From the NCBI RefSeq assembly GCF_012726345.1, contig NZ_PTXN01000026.1, positions 1 to 44,813 of the forward strand: DNA of 44,813 nt, given 5' to 3'. The notes under the pieces are model-generated. The model worked only from the letters and a program-made list of their open reading frames with translations, had not been told where the DNA came from and searched no databases. Both the position numbers and the translations under genes were made by a program. This document shows, one piece after another, positions 34,498-44,115 of this stretch (the first letter of the stretch is position 1; each line of letters opens with the position of its first letter). Origin of the DNA: Marinomonas sp. UCMA 3892. GTDB taxonomy: Bacteria; Pseudomonadota; Gammaproteobacteria; Pseudomonadales; Marinomonadaceae.

Positions 34498-35397
34498 TTA
34501 ACTTGTGCTTTTGAGTGACGCGGTGAGGTGAGAGAGAAAGTAACGTACGATCGCAGGTAACTTTCTTCTCGACATAATTTGCACCTGAAGACTGCGTTGG
34601 GCTAATGATGGCTCGCGCAGCGGGCGTATCACTAACCCATCTTGTTTTGCTCGTCTTGCCACGGTTAGCTCTCCACACAATGCAATAGCGTTTTTACTTT
34701 CGCTCGCAAAGGTATAAATGGAACCGGCCGAATCGCTCGATAAGGCTGGGATAATTTGTATCCCTTCAATGTGACAAGCAATATCAAATAAGTAACTCAG
34801 CGTTGTTCCTGAACCAGATGTGGCGACAGGGTACTCGGTTAGGTCTCTTATACTAATGTCTTGCTGGCTGGCTAGAGGGTGATTTTTGGATAATAAGGCG
34901 ACGATCGGAGAGGGTACTTGCAGAGAGACTTCAACGCCTTGTTCAGGCTGTAAATTGAAGGTAAATGCAGCATCTACTCGGCCTTCTCTAACCAGTTGAG
35001 TCGCTTTACCTGAGTCGACTACTTGCAATGAAAAGCGCGCACTTGGGTATTCCAAGCGGAAGGTCGTAATCACGTGGGGAAGAAAGTCCCAAGCCATGCC
35101 TTCTGGGCAAGCCAGCGCGATAGATTGTTGCTGAATATTGCTGATGCCTTTCATTTCTGACATCACGTTCTTAAACTCCAATGCATTACGCAATGAATAG
35201 GTATAAAGAATATCCCCAGCTGGAGTGAGCAACATGCCTCTGGCTTTGCGTTCAAACAGTGTCAGCTGAAGCTTTTCTTCTAATTGGGCGATTTGTCGAC
35301 TGATCGCCGACACTGCTACATGGAGCTCTTCTGAAGCCGCAGACAATGAACCAGTTTTCGCAACTGCATGGAAATATTTTAACGAGATATCATTCAT
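34498..35397 (-). CDS. LysR-family transcriptional regulator (299 aa)
   Basis: The N-terminal winged helix (about 1-60) shows LKYFHAVAKTGSLSAASEELHVAVSAISRQIAQLEEKL, the standard LysR signature. The C-terminal part (about 90-290) is a periplasmic-binding-protein-like effector domain. The gene is divergent from the M20 peptidase with a 107-bp gap, so it likely controls that gene and itself. The effector is unknown; a peptide-derived or amino-acid ligand would fit the neighbour. Confidence 0.93.
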   Translation of the reverse strand: MNDISLKYFHAVAKTGSLSAASEELHVAVSAISRQIAQLEEKLQLTLFERKARGMLLTPAGDILYTYSLRNALEFKNVMSEMKGISNIQQQSIALACPEGMAWDFLPHVITTFRLEYPSARFSLQVVDSGKATQLVREGRVDAAFTFNLQPEQGVEVSLQVPSPIVALLSKNHPLASQQDISIRDLTEYPVATSGSGTTLSYLFDIACHIEGIQIIPALSSDSAGSIYTFASESKNAIALCGELTVARRAKQDGLVIRPLREPSLAQRSLQVQIMSRRKLPAIVRYFLSHLTASLKSTS

Positions 35398-35429
35398 AAG
35401 CTTTCTATTTTATAGAAGGTTTGATTGTG

Positions 35430-35468
35430 CAATTGATAATTGTTGTAAAGCTTATTACATCTTAAGCT
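35430..35468. promoter_or_regulatory. Candidate LysR operators between lysR and M20 peptidase genes
   Basis: Two inverted repeats sit in the divergent gap: CAATT-GAT-AATTG (35430-35442) and AGCTTA-N8-TAAGCT (35449-35468). LysR proteins bind T-N11-A palindromes, and the second repeat has roughly that geometry. Which one is the primary site cannot be told. Confidence 0.45.
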
Positions 35469-35504
35469 AATTGCCATCATCATTTCGCGTATTTTGGAGA
35501 GATC

Positions 35505-36908
35505 ATGTCCCAAACAACGAGCCAACATGGCCGTCAAACCGCTTTGCAATTCGCTGCTGCAACCATGAAAAATGGTCAATTTATCGACACGCTAACTCGT
35601 CGCGTAGCAATTGCGAGCGAGAGTCAAAACCCAAATGCCAGTGCGGAATTGATGACGTATTTAACCGATGAAATCCAACCGACGCTAATGAAGTTGGGCT
35701 TTGATTGTGAGATTTTCGCGAACCCAATACCCGCTTGCCCGCCCTTATTAATTGCGCAACGCATAGAAGATGAATCCCTACCAACCTTATTAACTTATGG
35801 TCATGGGGATGTCACCAATGGACAAGTTGAGCTGTGGCAAGAAGGCACACATCCTTGGGAATTGACTCAGATTGAGGAAAAAATCTTTGGCCGTGGTACT
35901 GCGGACAACAAAGGCCAGCATACGATTAACTTATTTGCTCTAGAGTCCGTATTGAAAGCGCGCGATGGCAAATTGGGCTACAACGTCAAAATTCTATTTG
36001 AAATGAGCGAAGAAGTGGGTTCTAAAGGTTTAGAGCAATTTTGCTTCGAGCAAAAAGAGGCGTTAAAAGCGGATCTTTTCTTAGCGTCGGATGGCCCTAG
36101 ATTGAATGCCAAAACCCCCACGATTTTCTTGGGTTCTCGTGGTGTATGTCAATTCCGTTTACGCTGCGAAACGGGCAATGGGGCGCGTCACTCTGGTAAC
36201 TGGGGCGGTGTAATTACGAACCCAGTTACACGCTTGCAGCATGCGCTTGCTAGTTTAACAACTGCTGATGGACGCATTACCGCAGAGTGTTTGCGTGCGC
36301 CTTTGCCAAGTGGTCTGACCGCTGAGATGATGCGCGAGTTAACGGTGGGTGGCTACGCGGGTGATCCGACCTTGAATAATCAATGGGGGGAGAAAGAACT
36401 GAGCGTAGGTGAGCGTTTATTTGGTTGTAACACGCTAGAAGTGATTGCCATTGGCGCTGGTGATGTTGAAAAGCCTATTGGAGCCATTCCAGATGTAGCT
36501 GAAGCCGTATGTCATTTGCGGATTGTGCCAGGAACGGATTGGCAAAATTTGGTGGTGAACCTATCGGCTTTTTTAGAAGAGAAAGGTTTGGGTGATGTAA
36601 AGGTGACCTTTGAAGGTGGTTACAGCGCGACGCGTTTGGATCCAACTCACCCTTGGGTTGGCTTTGTTAAGCGTTCTATGGAAACCTCGTTAGAGAAAAC
36701 GGTAACGGTTTTGCCTAACTTGGGTGGTACTATTCCAAATCACTGTTTCGCAGATGTGTTGGCATTGCCGACGGTGTGGATGCCACACTCTTATCCTTCT
36801 TGCAAACAACATGCGCCGAACGAGCATTTGCTTGAGAACGTAGTGGAGCAAGGCCTTTTAGCCGCAGCTGGCTTGTTTTGGGACTTGGGCGAACATTGGC
36901 CTGAATAA
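35505..36908 (+). CDS. M20-family metallopeptidase (467 aa)
   Basis: This is a zinc-dependent peptidase/deacylase of the M20/ArgE/DapE group. Conserved metal and catalytic positions are seen as the His in TYGHGDV, Asp in GRGTADNKGQH, the Glu pair in FEMSEEVGS, Asp in ASDGP, and the late His in CKQHAPNEH. A dimerisation-type insert separates the two parts of the catalytic domain. No signal peptide is seen, so it is cytosolic. A GGAGA ribosome site supports the start. The substrate is unknown (dipeptides, N-acyl amino acids or carbamoyl compounds are possible). Confidence 0.93.
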   Translation: MSQTTSQHGRQTALQFAAATMKNGQFIDTLTRRVAIASESQNPNASAELMTYLTDEIQPTLMKLGFDCEIFANPIPACPPLLIAQRIEDESLPTLLTYGHGDVTNGQVELWQEGTHPWELTQIEEKIFGRGTADNKGQHTINLFALESVLKARDGKLGYNVKILFEMSEEVGSKGLEQFCFEQKEALKADLFLASDGPRLNAKTPTIFLGSRGVCQFRLRCETGNGARHSGNWGGVITNPVTRLQHALASLTTADGRITAECLRAPLPSGLTAEMMRELTVGGYAGDPTLNNQWGEKELSVGERLFGCNTLEVIAIGAGDVEKPIGAIPDVAEAVCHLRIVPGTDWQNLVVNLSAFLEEKGLGDVKVTFEGGYSATRLDPTHPWVGFVKRSMETSLEKTVTVLPNLGGTIPNHCFADVLALPTVWMPHSYPSCKQHAPNEHLLENVVEQGLLAAAGLFWDLGEHWPE

Positions 36909-36928
36909 AAGACACACTTTTCTGTTTG

Positions 36929-36958
36929 AAACGGTGGTCCAGTGAGGCCGCCGTTTTT
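36929..36958 (+). terminator. Terminator after the M20 peptidase gene
   Basis: Arms AAACGGTGG and CCGCCGTTT (one G:U pair) with a short loop are followed by TT. The site lies inside the upstream extension of the following ORF, which argues for the shorter start of that gene. Confidence 0.8.
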
Positions 36959-37001
36959 CTTTGTATTGCTCTATAATGTTTTGATTTTTTTGGTAAATTC
37001 T

Positions 37002-37787
37002 ATGATGGATTTTCTTTTGTATTTGGCGCTGGGGGCCTGCTCTGGATTATTAGCGGGATTGTTTGGCATTGGCGGTGGCTTGATCATTGTTCCTGTGCTG
37101 ATTTTTAGTTTTACCTTGCAAGGCTTTTCTGGAGAGGTATTAACCCACCTTGCGGTTGGAACATCACTCAGTGCTATTTTCTTCACCTCGATAAACTCCG
37201 TATTAGCACACCACAAAAAAGGCGCGGTAGAGTGGCGAATGGTTATCTGGCTTGGGGCGGGGATTTTATTCGGTAGTTCATTGGGGGGCGTGACGGCTTC
37301 TTATATTCCGGGAGCGAATTTACAGCAAATCATTGGTGTATTTTCGCTCTTAATGTCGCTGCAAATGGCCTTAAATTGGCGTCCAAAAGGTCAGGGGCAG
37401 GGCTTAACAAAACCGGTTATGTCTGTGGCTGGCGTGGTGATTGGCTGGGTATCGGCCATATTTGGAATCGGTGGCGGTTCCTTGATGGTGCCATTCTTAT
37501 CTTGGAAAGGGGTGGATATCAAAAAAGCTGTGGCGACCTCTGCGGCTTGCGGCTTGCCTATCGCTCTATCGGGTACTTTATCCTTTATAGTGATTGGTTG
37601 GAATCATACGCTATTGCCGTCTAAAAGCCTCGGTTTTGTATATTTACCTGCGTTAGCTGGTATCGCCTTGATGAGCATGTTTTCAGCTCGTTTTGGGGCG
37701 CTGTTGGCACATAAATTAAACCCGCTTATGTTAAGACGATTGTTCGCTCTATTATTGTTTGTTGTCGGCGTGAATTTTCTGGTCTGA
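37002..37787 (+). CDS. TauE/SafE-family sulfite exporter-like permease (261 aa)
   Basis: This is an inner-membrane protein with about eight TM segments in two repeats. Each repeat carries the family motif GxFGIGGGxLxVP: GLFGIGGGLIIVPVL near residue 20 and AIFGIGGGSLMVPFL near the middle. Members export sulfite, sulfoacetate or related organosulfur anions. I start it at ATG 37002 (ATG 37005 is adjacent), because the longer frame from 36942 would include the preceding terminator. The actual substrate is unknown. Confidence 0.9.
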   Translation: MMDFLLYLALGACSGLLAGLFGIGGGLIIVPVLIFSFTLQGFSGEVLTHLAVGTSLSAIFFTSINSVLAHHKKGAVEWRMVIWLGAGILFGSSLGGVTASYIPGANLQQIIGVFSLLMSLQMALNWRPKGQGQGLTKPVMSVAGVVIGWVSAIFGIGGGSLMVPFLSWKGVDIKKAVATSAACGLPIALSGTLSFIVIGWNHTLLPSKSLGFVYLPALAGIALMSMFSARFGALLAHKLNPLMLRRLFALLLFVVGVNFLV

Positions 37788-37813
37788 CGCCATTCCATCC
37801 TAGTTGCGATACA

Positions 37814-37841
37814 TAAAAAAACGCCGAGTGGCGTTTTTTTA
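37814..37841. terminator. Bidirectional terminator
   Basis: ACGCC-GAGT-GGCGT, preceded by A6-7 and followed by T7, can stop transcripts from both the TauE-like gene and the convergent MHS transporter gene. Confidence 0.92.
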
Positions 37842-37861
37842 TGATCAATCACGGGTTTGCT

Positions 37862-39157
37862 TTAATTGATTTTGAAGTGTCTGCGAATACCAAATAAGGC
37901 AAGCAAACTGATAAAACTGGTCAACAACAAGTAATAACTTGGTGCCATTTGATCGCCTGTGGCGCTGATGGTCCAGACTAGTAAGAAGGGCGTGAAGCTG
38001 CCGAACAAGGTTGTGCTGATGTTGTAGCTCAGCGCCATGCCGGTTGCTCGAACACGAGTTGGGAACATCTCAGACATTAGAGCAGGCAGTCCACCAAAGT
38101 ACATAGACTTCAAGACACTTAACCAAAATAGAACGCTGGCAAGCATGATTAATGTTGGGTGGTGAGATAAAACGAAGAACGCAGGCCAAACTGTAATAAA
38201 GAACAGCACACCAGCGGCAATCATTAATCGAGTTCGACCAATGCGGTCAGACAAAATACCCACAAAAGGTGTTAAGAACATCAACACGGTATAGCTGATC
38301 AGCGTGCCGCCGTATCCAATGGAGTTGCTTAAGCCCAAGTATTTTGTGGCGTAAGTCGGCATGAAGATGATGGCATAAGTTACTGATGTAGATAGTATCA
38401 TGGCGCCAATATTGAAAAAGATGCCAAGCTTATTATGGGCAAACAATTCAATTAGCGGCACTTTCTCTTCTTTTGATTCGGTAAATTCACCTGCTTCCTC
38501 AATGTGTTTGCGAATGTATAACCCCACAGGGCCAATCAATAAACCAAAGAAGAAAGGAATTCGCCAGCCCCAGCTTTCTAACTGATCTGTGGTTAATGTG
38601 GTGGTCAACAACAAGCCAAATCCTGCCCCCAATAGACCACTAAGCCCTTGGCTGGCAAACATGAAGCTAGAGATAAAGCCTTTACGTTCCGGATGATGCT
38701 CAACTAACATTGCCGTTGCGCTACCAAACTCACCACCGGCAGAAAATCCTTGCAACAATCGCGCAAGCAGTATCCCTAAAGGAGCAAGTAAGCCAATGGT
38801 TTCATAGGTTGGCATGACGGCGATCAAAAAGGTTCCGGCCATCATCAGCCAAATCGTTAACAGCATCGCGGCTTTACGGCCAATTTTGTCGGCATAACTG
38901 CCTATCACCATGGCGCCAATTGGGCGAATAAGATAAGACATCGCGAACGTAAAAAGTGCCAACATGAGTGACAGCGTTTCGTTATCGGTCGGGAAAAACA
39001 GTTTAGAAATAGTACGCGCAAAAAAGGCGTACACGATGAGGTCAAACCATTCCAAGGCGTTGCCAATGGAGGAGGCAACAATGAGTTTGAGTAGTTTTTT
39101 ATCCGCAGGTTTTTGTGTGGAGGCTGAAACGCTCTCCATCTTATAAGTGTCCGACAT
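37862..39157 (-). CDS. MFS transporter, metabolite:H+ symporter (MHS) family (431 aa)
   Basis: This is a 12-TM proton-coupled symporter. SIGNALEWFDLIVYAFFARTISKLFFP at the first helix is the MHS signature shared with citrate, ketoglutarate and proline/betaine (ProP) transporters. The loop GSYADKIGRKAAM between helices 2 and 3 and RLLQGFSAGGEFGSA in helix 4 are also typical. Substrate is not predictable from sequence. It is a single-gene unit with about 280 bp of AT-rich spacer upstream, in which I see no gene. Confidence 0.93.
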   Translation of the reverse strand: MSDTYKMESVSASTQKPADKKLLKLIVASSIGNALEWFDLIVYAFFARTISKLFFPTDNETLSLMLALFTFAMSYLIRPIGAMVIGSYADKIGRKAAMLLTIWLMMAGTFLIAVMPTYETIGLLAPLGILLARLLQGFSAGGEFGSATAMLVEHHPERKGFISSFMFASQGLSGLLGAGFGLLLTTTLTTDQLESWGWRIPFFFGLLIGPVGLYIRKHIEEAGEFTESKEEKVPLIELFAHNKLGIFFNIGAMILSTSVTYAIIFMPTYATKYLGLSNSIGYGGTLISYTVLMFLTPFVGILSDRIGRTRLMIAAGVLFFITVWPAFFVLSHHPTLIMLASVLFWLSVLKSMYFGGLPALMSEMFPTRVRATGMALSYNISTTLFGSFTPFLLVWTISATGDQMAPSYYLLLTSFISLLALFGIRRHFKIN

Positions 39158-39439
39158 TTAATGTGGCTCCGTTGTATTTTTTATCTTGCTAGTAACTCTC
39201 CGATCGATACTAGGGAATGATGAGATTTTGCACAATTATTCATTTATTAAGACTTCTTTGCTTTTTTTAGAAAGCTTAAAGCGTCCATTTTGGGGCGAAT
39301 TAATTTGGAATGAATTTTATGGCTGCATGTTGGCCGGGTTTTCGTTCGAGATTCGCTAAGAATATTCTCTTTGGCAGATACATGGAGGAAGCAAGAGATC
39401 AAGCCGAATAAAGCCAAAGACTTGATCTCTAAAGTATTA

Positions 39440-40780
39440 TTACGCTTTGGTTACATCACATGAAAGTACGCCATCTTGCACTCTCACCGATATTGAATCG
39501 CCTGCTTTTACGTCCTTAACAGAACGAATTACCTGTTCGTCTTTGGAAGCGATTGCGTACCCTCTGGCCAGAGTGTTGAGTGGGCTAACGAGGTTTAGCT
39601 TATCGATAATACGAGCGAAGGTAGTTTGCTTGTTGGTTAGGGTGTTGCTCAGTGCGCGAGCAAGGCGAGCATCCATGTCTTTTAGTTTTTGCCTATCTTG
39701 ATCAATACGTCGACTTGGGCTGTTTCTTTCAAGTCGATGAGCCAGATTGGCGGTTTGGGTTTGTTGCTCTATTACTTTGCGCTGCATGCTTTGTTGTAAG
39801 CGGCGCTTGAGTTGATCGAGCTGGATTTGCTGCTGTTCAATGCGCTCTTTCGGATGACGAATACGCTTGATCATAAAGTCGAGCTGCTGCTGACTTTGCT
39901 CAAGAATGCGTGACATACGACGAGCCAGTTGTTTTTCTTGCTGCTCAATTTGCCGAACCAGATGATTGCGATCTGGGCTCAAAAGCTCCGCGGCGGCCGT
40001 TGGCGTGGCGGCGCGCACGTCGGCCACAAAATCCGCAATGGTAAAGTCAGTTTCATGACCTACTGCAGAAACAATAGGAGTTTGGGCGGCAAAAATTGCC
40101 CGAGCTAGAGTTTCGTCGTTAAAGCTCCATAAATCTTCCAATGAACCGCCACCGCGACCTAGGATAATAGCGTCAAAGTGTCCACTACCATCGGCTCGTT
40201 GTAATTGTCTTAGAATGTTTTTGGCGGCGTCTTGGCCCTGTACTAAAGAGGGCAGAATAGTCAGTTCGGTTAACGGAAATCGACGACGAAAGGCAATAAC
40301 CATGTCTCGCACTGCTGCACCAATGGGGGAGGTGATGATGGCAACACGCTCAGGTTTGGTGGGCAGAGGTTTTTTGTGTTCAGGCGCGAACAGACCTTCG
40401 GCTTGCAAGGTGTTTTTTAATCGCTCAAATGCTTGTTGTAATGCGCCTTCTCCTGCGGATTCCATGCCTTCGACGCTGAGTTGGCAGTCGCCTCTTGGGC
40501 CATAAAAAGTGACGCGAGCACGCAAACGAACCATATCGCCATCTTTAGGTTTGAAACGTACAGCCGCGTTCTTACCTTTAAACATGGCGCAACGAATTTG
40601 TGCCTTGTCATCTTTAAGAGAAAAATACCAATGCCCTGAACTCGGCTTGGCTAGATTGGATATTTCTCCTTCTACAAGAATCCACGGTAAACTGGCTTCA
40701 AGTAGTTGTTGTATCTGTCTATTTAGCTGCGATACGGTAAAAGCCGTTTCTTGTGACACAGAAGTTGTAAATTTTTTCAT
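39440..40780 (-). CDS. xseA: Exodeoxyribonuclease VII large subunit XseA (446 aa)
   Basis: XseA, with XseB, degrades single-stranded DNA. It has an N-terminal OB fold (WILVEGEISNLAKPSSGHWYFSLKD), a catalytic domain with GRGGGSLEDLWSFNDE and VGHETDFTIADFVADVRAATPTAAAE, and a long coiled-coil C-terminal part (about 280-390). I use the ATG that gives MKKFTTSVSQE. A TTG-started extension at 40813 adds 11 residues and would overlap the divergent promoter region. The gene is divergent from guaB, a common arrangement in gammaproteobacteria. Confidence 0.95.
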   Translation of the reverse strand: MKKFTTSVSQETAFTVSQLNRQIQQLLEASLPWILVEGEISNLAKPSSGHWYFSLKDDKAQIRCAMFKGKNAAVRFKPKDGDMVRLRARVTFYGPRGDCQLSVEGMESAGEGALQQAFERLKNTLQAEGLFAPEHKKPLPTKPERVAIITSPIGAAVRDMVIAFRRRFPLTELTILPSLVQGQDAAKNILRQLQRADGSGHFDAIILGRGGGSLEDLWSFNDETLARAIFAAQTPIVSAVGHETDFTIADFVADVRAATPTAAAELLSPDRNHLVRQIEQQEKQLARRMSRILEQSQQQLDFMIKRIRHPKERIEQQQIQLDQLKRRLQQSMQRKVIEQQTQTANLAHRLERNSPSRRIDQDRQKLKDMDARLARALSNTLTNKQTTFARIIDKLNLVSPLNTLARGYAIASKDEQVIRSVKDVKAGDSISVRVQDGVLSCDVTKA

Positions 40781-40873
40781 CAATCTCTCGTGGTTTTGAT
40801 TTACCGAATGCAACTATTGGAGTAGAATTACTTGCCATCTTAACACCCTTGTTGGCATTGGAAACTCCCCATT

Positions 40874-42340
40874 ATGTTACGAATCGTGCAAGAAGCTTTA
40901 ACGTTTGACGACGTATTGCTTATCCCCGGCTATTCCGAAGTTCTTCCTAAGGATGTTAGCCTCAAAACGAAAATCACTAAAGACATTGAGTTAAATATTC
41001 CACTTACGTCTTCAGCGATGGATACCGTTACTGAACATCGCATGGCGATTGCTCTGGCTCAAGAAGGTGGCATAGGCATTGTGCACAAAAACTTGACCAT
41101 TGAAGAGCAAGCTCGCGAAGTGCGTCGTGTTAAAAAATTCGAAAGCGGCATCGTTCGTGATCTTGTTACTATCAATCCTGAAGCCAGCGTTCAAGAGCTA
41201 ATGGACTTGACGGCCGCGAACAGCATTTCAAGTGTTCCAGTTGTTCAAGGTACTGACTTGGTTGGTATCGTAACAAGCCGTGATGTGCGCTTTGTTAAAG
41301 ACTACGATAAAAAAGTCTCTGACATTATGACTCCAAAAGATCGCCTTGTTACAGCGCTTGAAGGAGCATCATCTGGTTCTATTCGCAAATTGCTACATGA
41401 AAATCGCATTGAGAAAGTGTTGATTGTGAATGAGCAATTTGAATTACGTGGCATGGTTACTGTAACCGATTTTAATAAAGCCACGACTTACCCGAATGCA
41501 TGTAAAGACGACCAAGGTCGTTTGCGTGTTGGTGCCGCTGTTGGTACTGGCGCGGATACTGGTGATCGAGTGAAAGCTTTGTCTGATGCTGGTGTTGATA
41601 TCATTGTTGTTGATACGGCTCATGGTCACTCTAAAGGCGTTATTGATCGTGTTCGTTGGGTAAAAGAAAACTTCCCTCATATTCAAGTTATTGGCGGTAA
41701 TATCGCGACAGCAGAAGCAGCGATTGCTCTAGCAGACGCGGGTGCTGATGGCGTGAAAGTGGGTATCGGCCCAGGCTCTATTTGTACCACTCGTATCGTT
41801 GCTGGTGTGGGTGTTCCACAAATCAGTGCGGTAGCGAATGTAGCTGAAGTAATGAATCCTCGTGGTATTCCAGTGATCGCCGATGGCGGTGTTCGCTTCT
41901 CTGGTGACATTGCGAAAGCCATTGCGGCTGGTGCGAGTGTGATCATGGTTGGTGGACTATTGGCGGGTACTGATGAAGCGCCAGGTGAAGTGGTACTTTT
42001 CCAAGGTCGTTCATTTAAAGCGTACCGTGGTATGGGCTCGCTAGGTGCGATGTCTCAGTCTCAAGGTTCAAGTGATCGCTACTTCCAAGATTCAAGCAGC
42101 GTTGAAAAATTGGTTCCAGAGGGTATTGAAGGCCGTGTGCCGTCAAAAGGCCCAATGGCAGCGGTTGTACATCAGTTGATGGGTGGTGTTCGTTCTTCCA
42201 TGGGCTACACTGGATCACCTGATATTGAAACTATGCGTACTAAGACTCAGTTTTCCCAGATTACGGGTGCTGGTATGCGTGAAAGTCACGTTCATGATGT
42301 GACAATTACGAAAGAAGCGCCAAATTATCACGTTGGTTAA
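40874..42340 (+). CDS. guaB: Inosine-5'-monophosphate dehydrogenase GuaB (488 aa)
   Basis: GuaB oxidises IMP to XMP with NAD+, the first committed step of GMP synthesis. The TIM-barrel core is interrupted by two CBS domains (about 95-205). The catalytic loop is GIGPGSICTTR with C304. The flap region and C-terminal EGIEGRVPSKGP and MGYTGS stretches are standard. The length is exactly that of the family. It heads the guaBA pair and is separated from guaA by a terminator-like hairpin. Confidence 0.98.
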   Translation: MLRIVQEALTFDDVLLIPGYSEVLPKDVSLKTKITKDIELNIPLTSSAMDTVTEHRMAIALAQEGGIGIVHKNLTIEEQAREVRRVKKFESGIVRDLVTINPEASVQELMDLTAANSISSVPVVQGTDLVGIVTSRDVRFVKDYDKKVSDIMTPKDRLVTALEGASSGSIRKLLHENRIEKVLIVNEQFELRGMVTVTDFNKATTYPNACKDDQGRLRVGAAVGTGADTGDRVKALSDAGVDIIVVDTAHGHSKGVIDRVRWVKENFPHIQVIGGNIATAEAAIALADAGADGVKVGIGPGSICTTRIVAGVGVPQISAVANVAEVMNPRGIPVIADGGVRFSGDIAKAIAAGASVIMVGGLLAGTDEAPGEVVLFQGRSFKAYRGMGSLGAMSQSQGSSDRYFQDSSSVEKLVPEGIEGRVPSKGPMAAVVHQLMGGVRSSMGYTGSPDIETMRTKTQFSQITGAGMRESHVHDVTITKEAPNYHVG

Positions 42341-42360
42341 TCACGAGATAATTGACACCG

Positions 42361-42392
42361 AGATGGGGCGTACAACACGCCCCATCTTTATT
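42361..42392 (+). terminator. guaB-guaA intercistronic terminator-like hairpin
   Basis: A perfect stem GATGGGGCGT / ACGCCCCATC with a 5-nt loop is followed by an imperfect T-rich tail (TTTATTTATT). It may stop part of the guaB transcript. guaA, 75 bp on, could have its own promoter in the gap. Confidence 0.8.
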
Positions 42393-42467
42393 TATTGCTC
42401 TTACTATTTATTGATTACTTCTACGAAAAGACTTAACGCTTAAGTAGAGTGAAAGGAATGGCTAATA

Positions 42468-44045
42468 ATGTCGCAAGATATCCACGCTCATAAAATTCTT
42501 ATTCTTGATTTCGGTTCTCAGTACACTCAGCTGATTGCGCGTCGTGTTCGTGAAATCGGCGTTTACTGTGAAGTTCGTGCTTTTGATATGGAAGATCAAG
42601 AAGTTATCGACTTTGATCCAAAAGGCATCATCCTTGCTGGCGGTCCTGAATCCGTTCCAGAGCCAGGTTCTCCTCGTGCACCAGAAGCAGTATTTACATT
42701 GGGTGTGCCGGTATTTGGTATTTGTTACGGTATGCAAACCATGGCAGAGCAATTGGGCGGTAAAGTTCAAGGTTCTGAAATCCGTGAGTTTGGTTACGCG
42801 CAAATCCGTAAGCACGAAGGGCCAGCTCTGTTTGACGACATTCAAGACCACATTGCTAACAATGGCGTTGCCTTGTTAGATGTTTGGATGAGTCATGGCG
42901 ATAAAGTTATCACCATGCCAGAAGACTTTACTTTAATGGCGTCAACGGACAGCTGCCCAATTGCGGCTATGGCCAACGAAGCGAAGAAATTCTACGGTGT
43001 ACAATTCCACCCAGAAGTAACTCATACGTTACAAGGTGGCCGTATCCTATCTCGTTTCATCGTCGATATTTGTGGTTGTGACACTTTGTGGACGCCTGCC
43101 AACATCGCACAAGATGCGATTGAACGCATGCAAGAGCAAGTAGGTGACAAAAAAGTTCTTCTAGCCCTTTCTGGTGGCGTGGATTCTTCTGTTGTAGCAG
43201 CATTGCTTCATAAAGCGATTGGCGACCAATTGACTTGTGTATTTGTCGACAACGGCTTGCTTCGTCTAAATGAAGGCGATCAAGTAATGAAAATGTTTGC
43301 AGACAACATGGGCGTAAAAGTGATTCGTGTTGATGCGGAAGACTTGTTCCTTGGCAAATTAGCAAACGAAGCAGATCCAGAGAAGAAACGTAAGATCATT
43401 GGTAATACCTTCATCGACGTTTTCGACACAGAAGCGACTAAACTGACGGATGTAGAGTTCCTTGCACAAGGCACTATTTACCCTGACGTGATTGAATCTG
43501 CCGCGTCTAAAACAGGCAAAGCACACGTTATCAAATCTCACCACAACGTAGGTGGTCTGCCAGAAGACATGCAATTCAAACTGGTTGAGCCTTTGCGTGA
43601 ACTGTTCAAAGACGAAGTGCGTAAGCTAGGTCTTGAACTAGGCCTACCGTATGACATGGTTTACCGTCATCCTTTCCCAGGACCAGGTCTAGGTGTTCGT
43701 ATCCTTGGCGAAGTGAAGAAAGAATACGCTGACATCCTACGTCGTGCTGATGCTATCTTCATCGAAGAGCTACGCAACGCTGGCTGGTACGAGAAAACAA
43801 GCCAAGCTTTCGCGGTATTCCTTCCAGTTAAATCTGTTGGCGTAGTAGGCGACGGCCGCCGTTACGAATACGTGGTAGCACTTCGTGCTGTTGAAACCAT
43901 CGACTTCATGACAGCACGTTGGGCGCACTTACCGTACGAACTGCTAGAGAAAGTGTCTGGTCGTATCATCAACGAAATCGAACACATCTCCCGCGTGACT
44001 TACGACGTATCCTCTAAGCCACCTGCTACTATCGAGTGGGAGTAG
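42468..44045 (+). CDS. guaA: GMP synthase (glutamine-hydrolysing) GuaA (525 aa)
   Basis: GuaA aminates XMP to GMP using glutamine and ATP. The N-terminal class-I glutaminase domain has C86 (FGICYGMQ) and the His/Glu pair in QFHPEVTHT. The ATP-pyrophosphatase domain has the P-loop LSGGVDSSV. The C-terminal dimerisation domain ends in KPPATIEWE, the usual tail. The length is standard. A strong terminator follows and a group II intron is inserted just behind it. Confidence 0.98.
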   Translation: MSQDIHAHKILILDFGSQYTQLIARRVREIGVYCEVRAFDMEDQEVIDFDPKGIILAGGPESVPEPGSPRAPEAVFTLGVPVFGICYGMQTMAEQLGGKVQGSEIREFGYAQIRKHEGPALFDDIQDHIANNGVALLDVWMSHGDKVITMPEDFTLMASTDSCPIAAMANEAKKFYGVQFHPEVTHTLQGGRILSRFIVDICGCDTLWTPANIAQDAIERMQEQVGDKKVLLALSGGVDSSVVAALLHKAIGDQLTCVFVDNGLLRLNEGDQVMKMFADNMGVKVIRVDAEDLFLGKLANEADPEKKRKIIGNTFIDVFDTEATKLTDVEFLAQGTIYPDVIESAASKTGKAHVIKSHHNVGGLPEDMQFKLVEPLRELFKDEVRKLGLELGLPYDMVYRHPFPGPGLGVRILGEVKKEYADILRRADAIFIEELRNAGWYEKTSQAFAVFLPVKSVGVVGDGRRYEYVVALRAVETIDFMTARWAHLPYELLEKVSGRIINEIEHISRVTYDVSSKPPATIEWE

Positions 44046-44081
44046 GGCTTGCTCTATATCGATTAAGCCTTCCAACTAACG

Positions 44082-44115
44082 AAAATGCCAGTCAGTTCTC
44101 TGACTGGCATTTTTT
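44082..44115 (+). terminator. guaA terminator
   Basis: A perfect stem (AAATGCCAGTCAG / CTGACTGGCATTT) with a TT-containing tetraloop region runs into a T6 tract. The first base of the putative group II intron follows directly, so this is also the likely intron target. Confidence 0.95.

Noticed and set aside
36942..37001. Upstream extension of the TauE/SafE-like permease
   Set aside because: It begins with GTG inside the terminator of the preceding gene.
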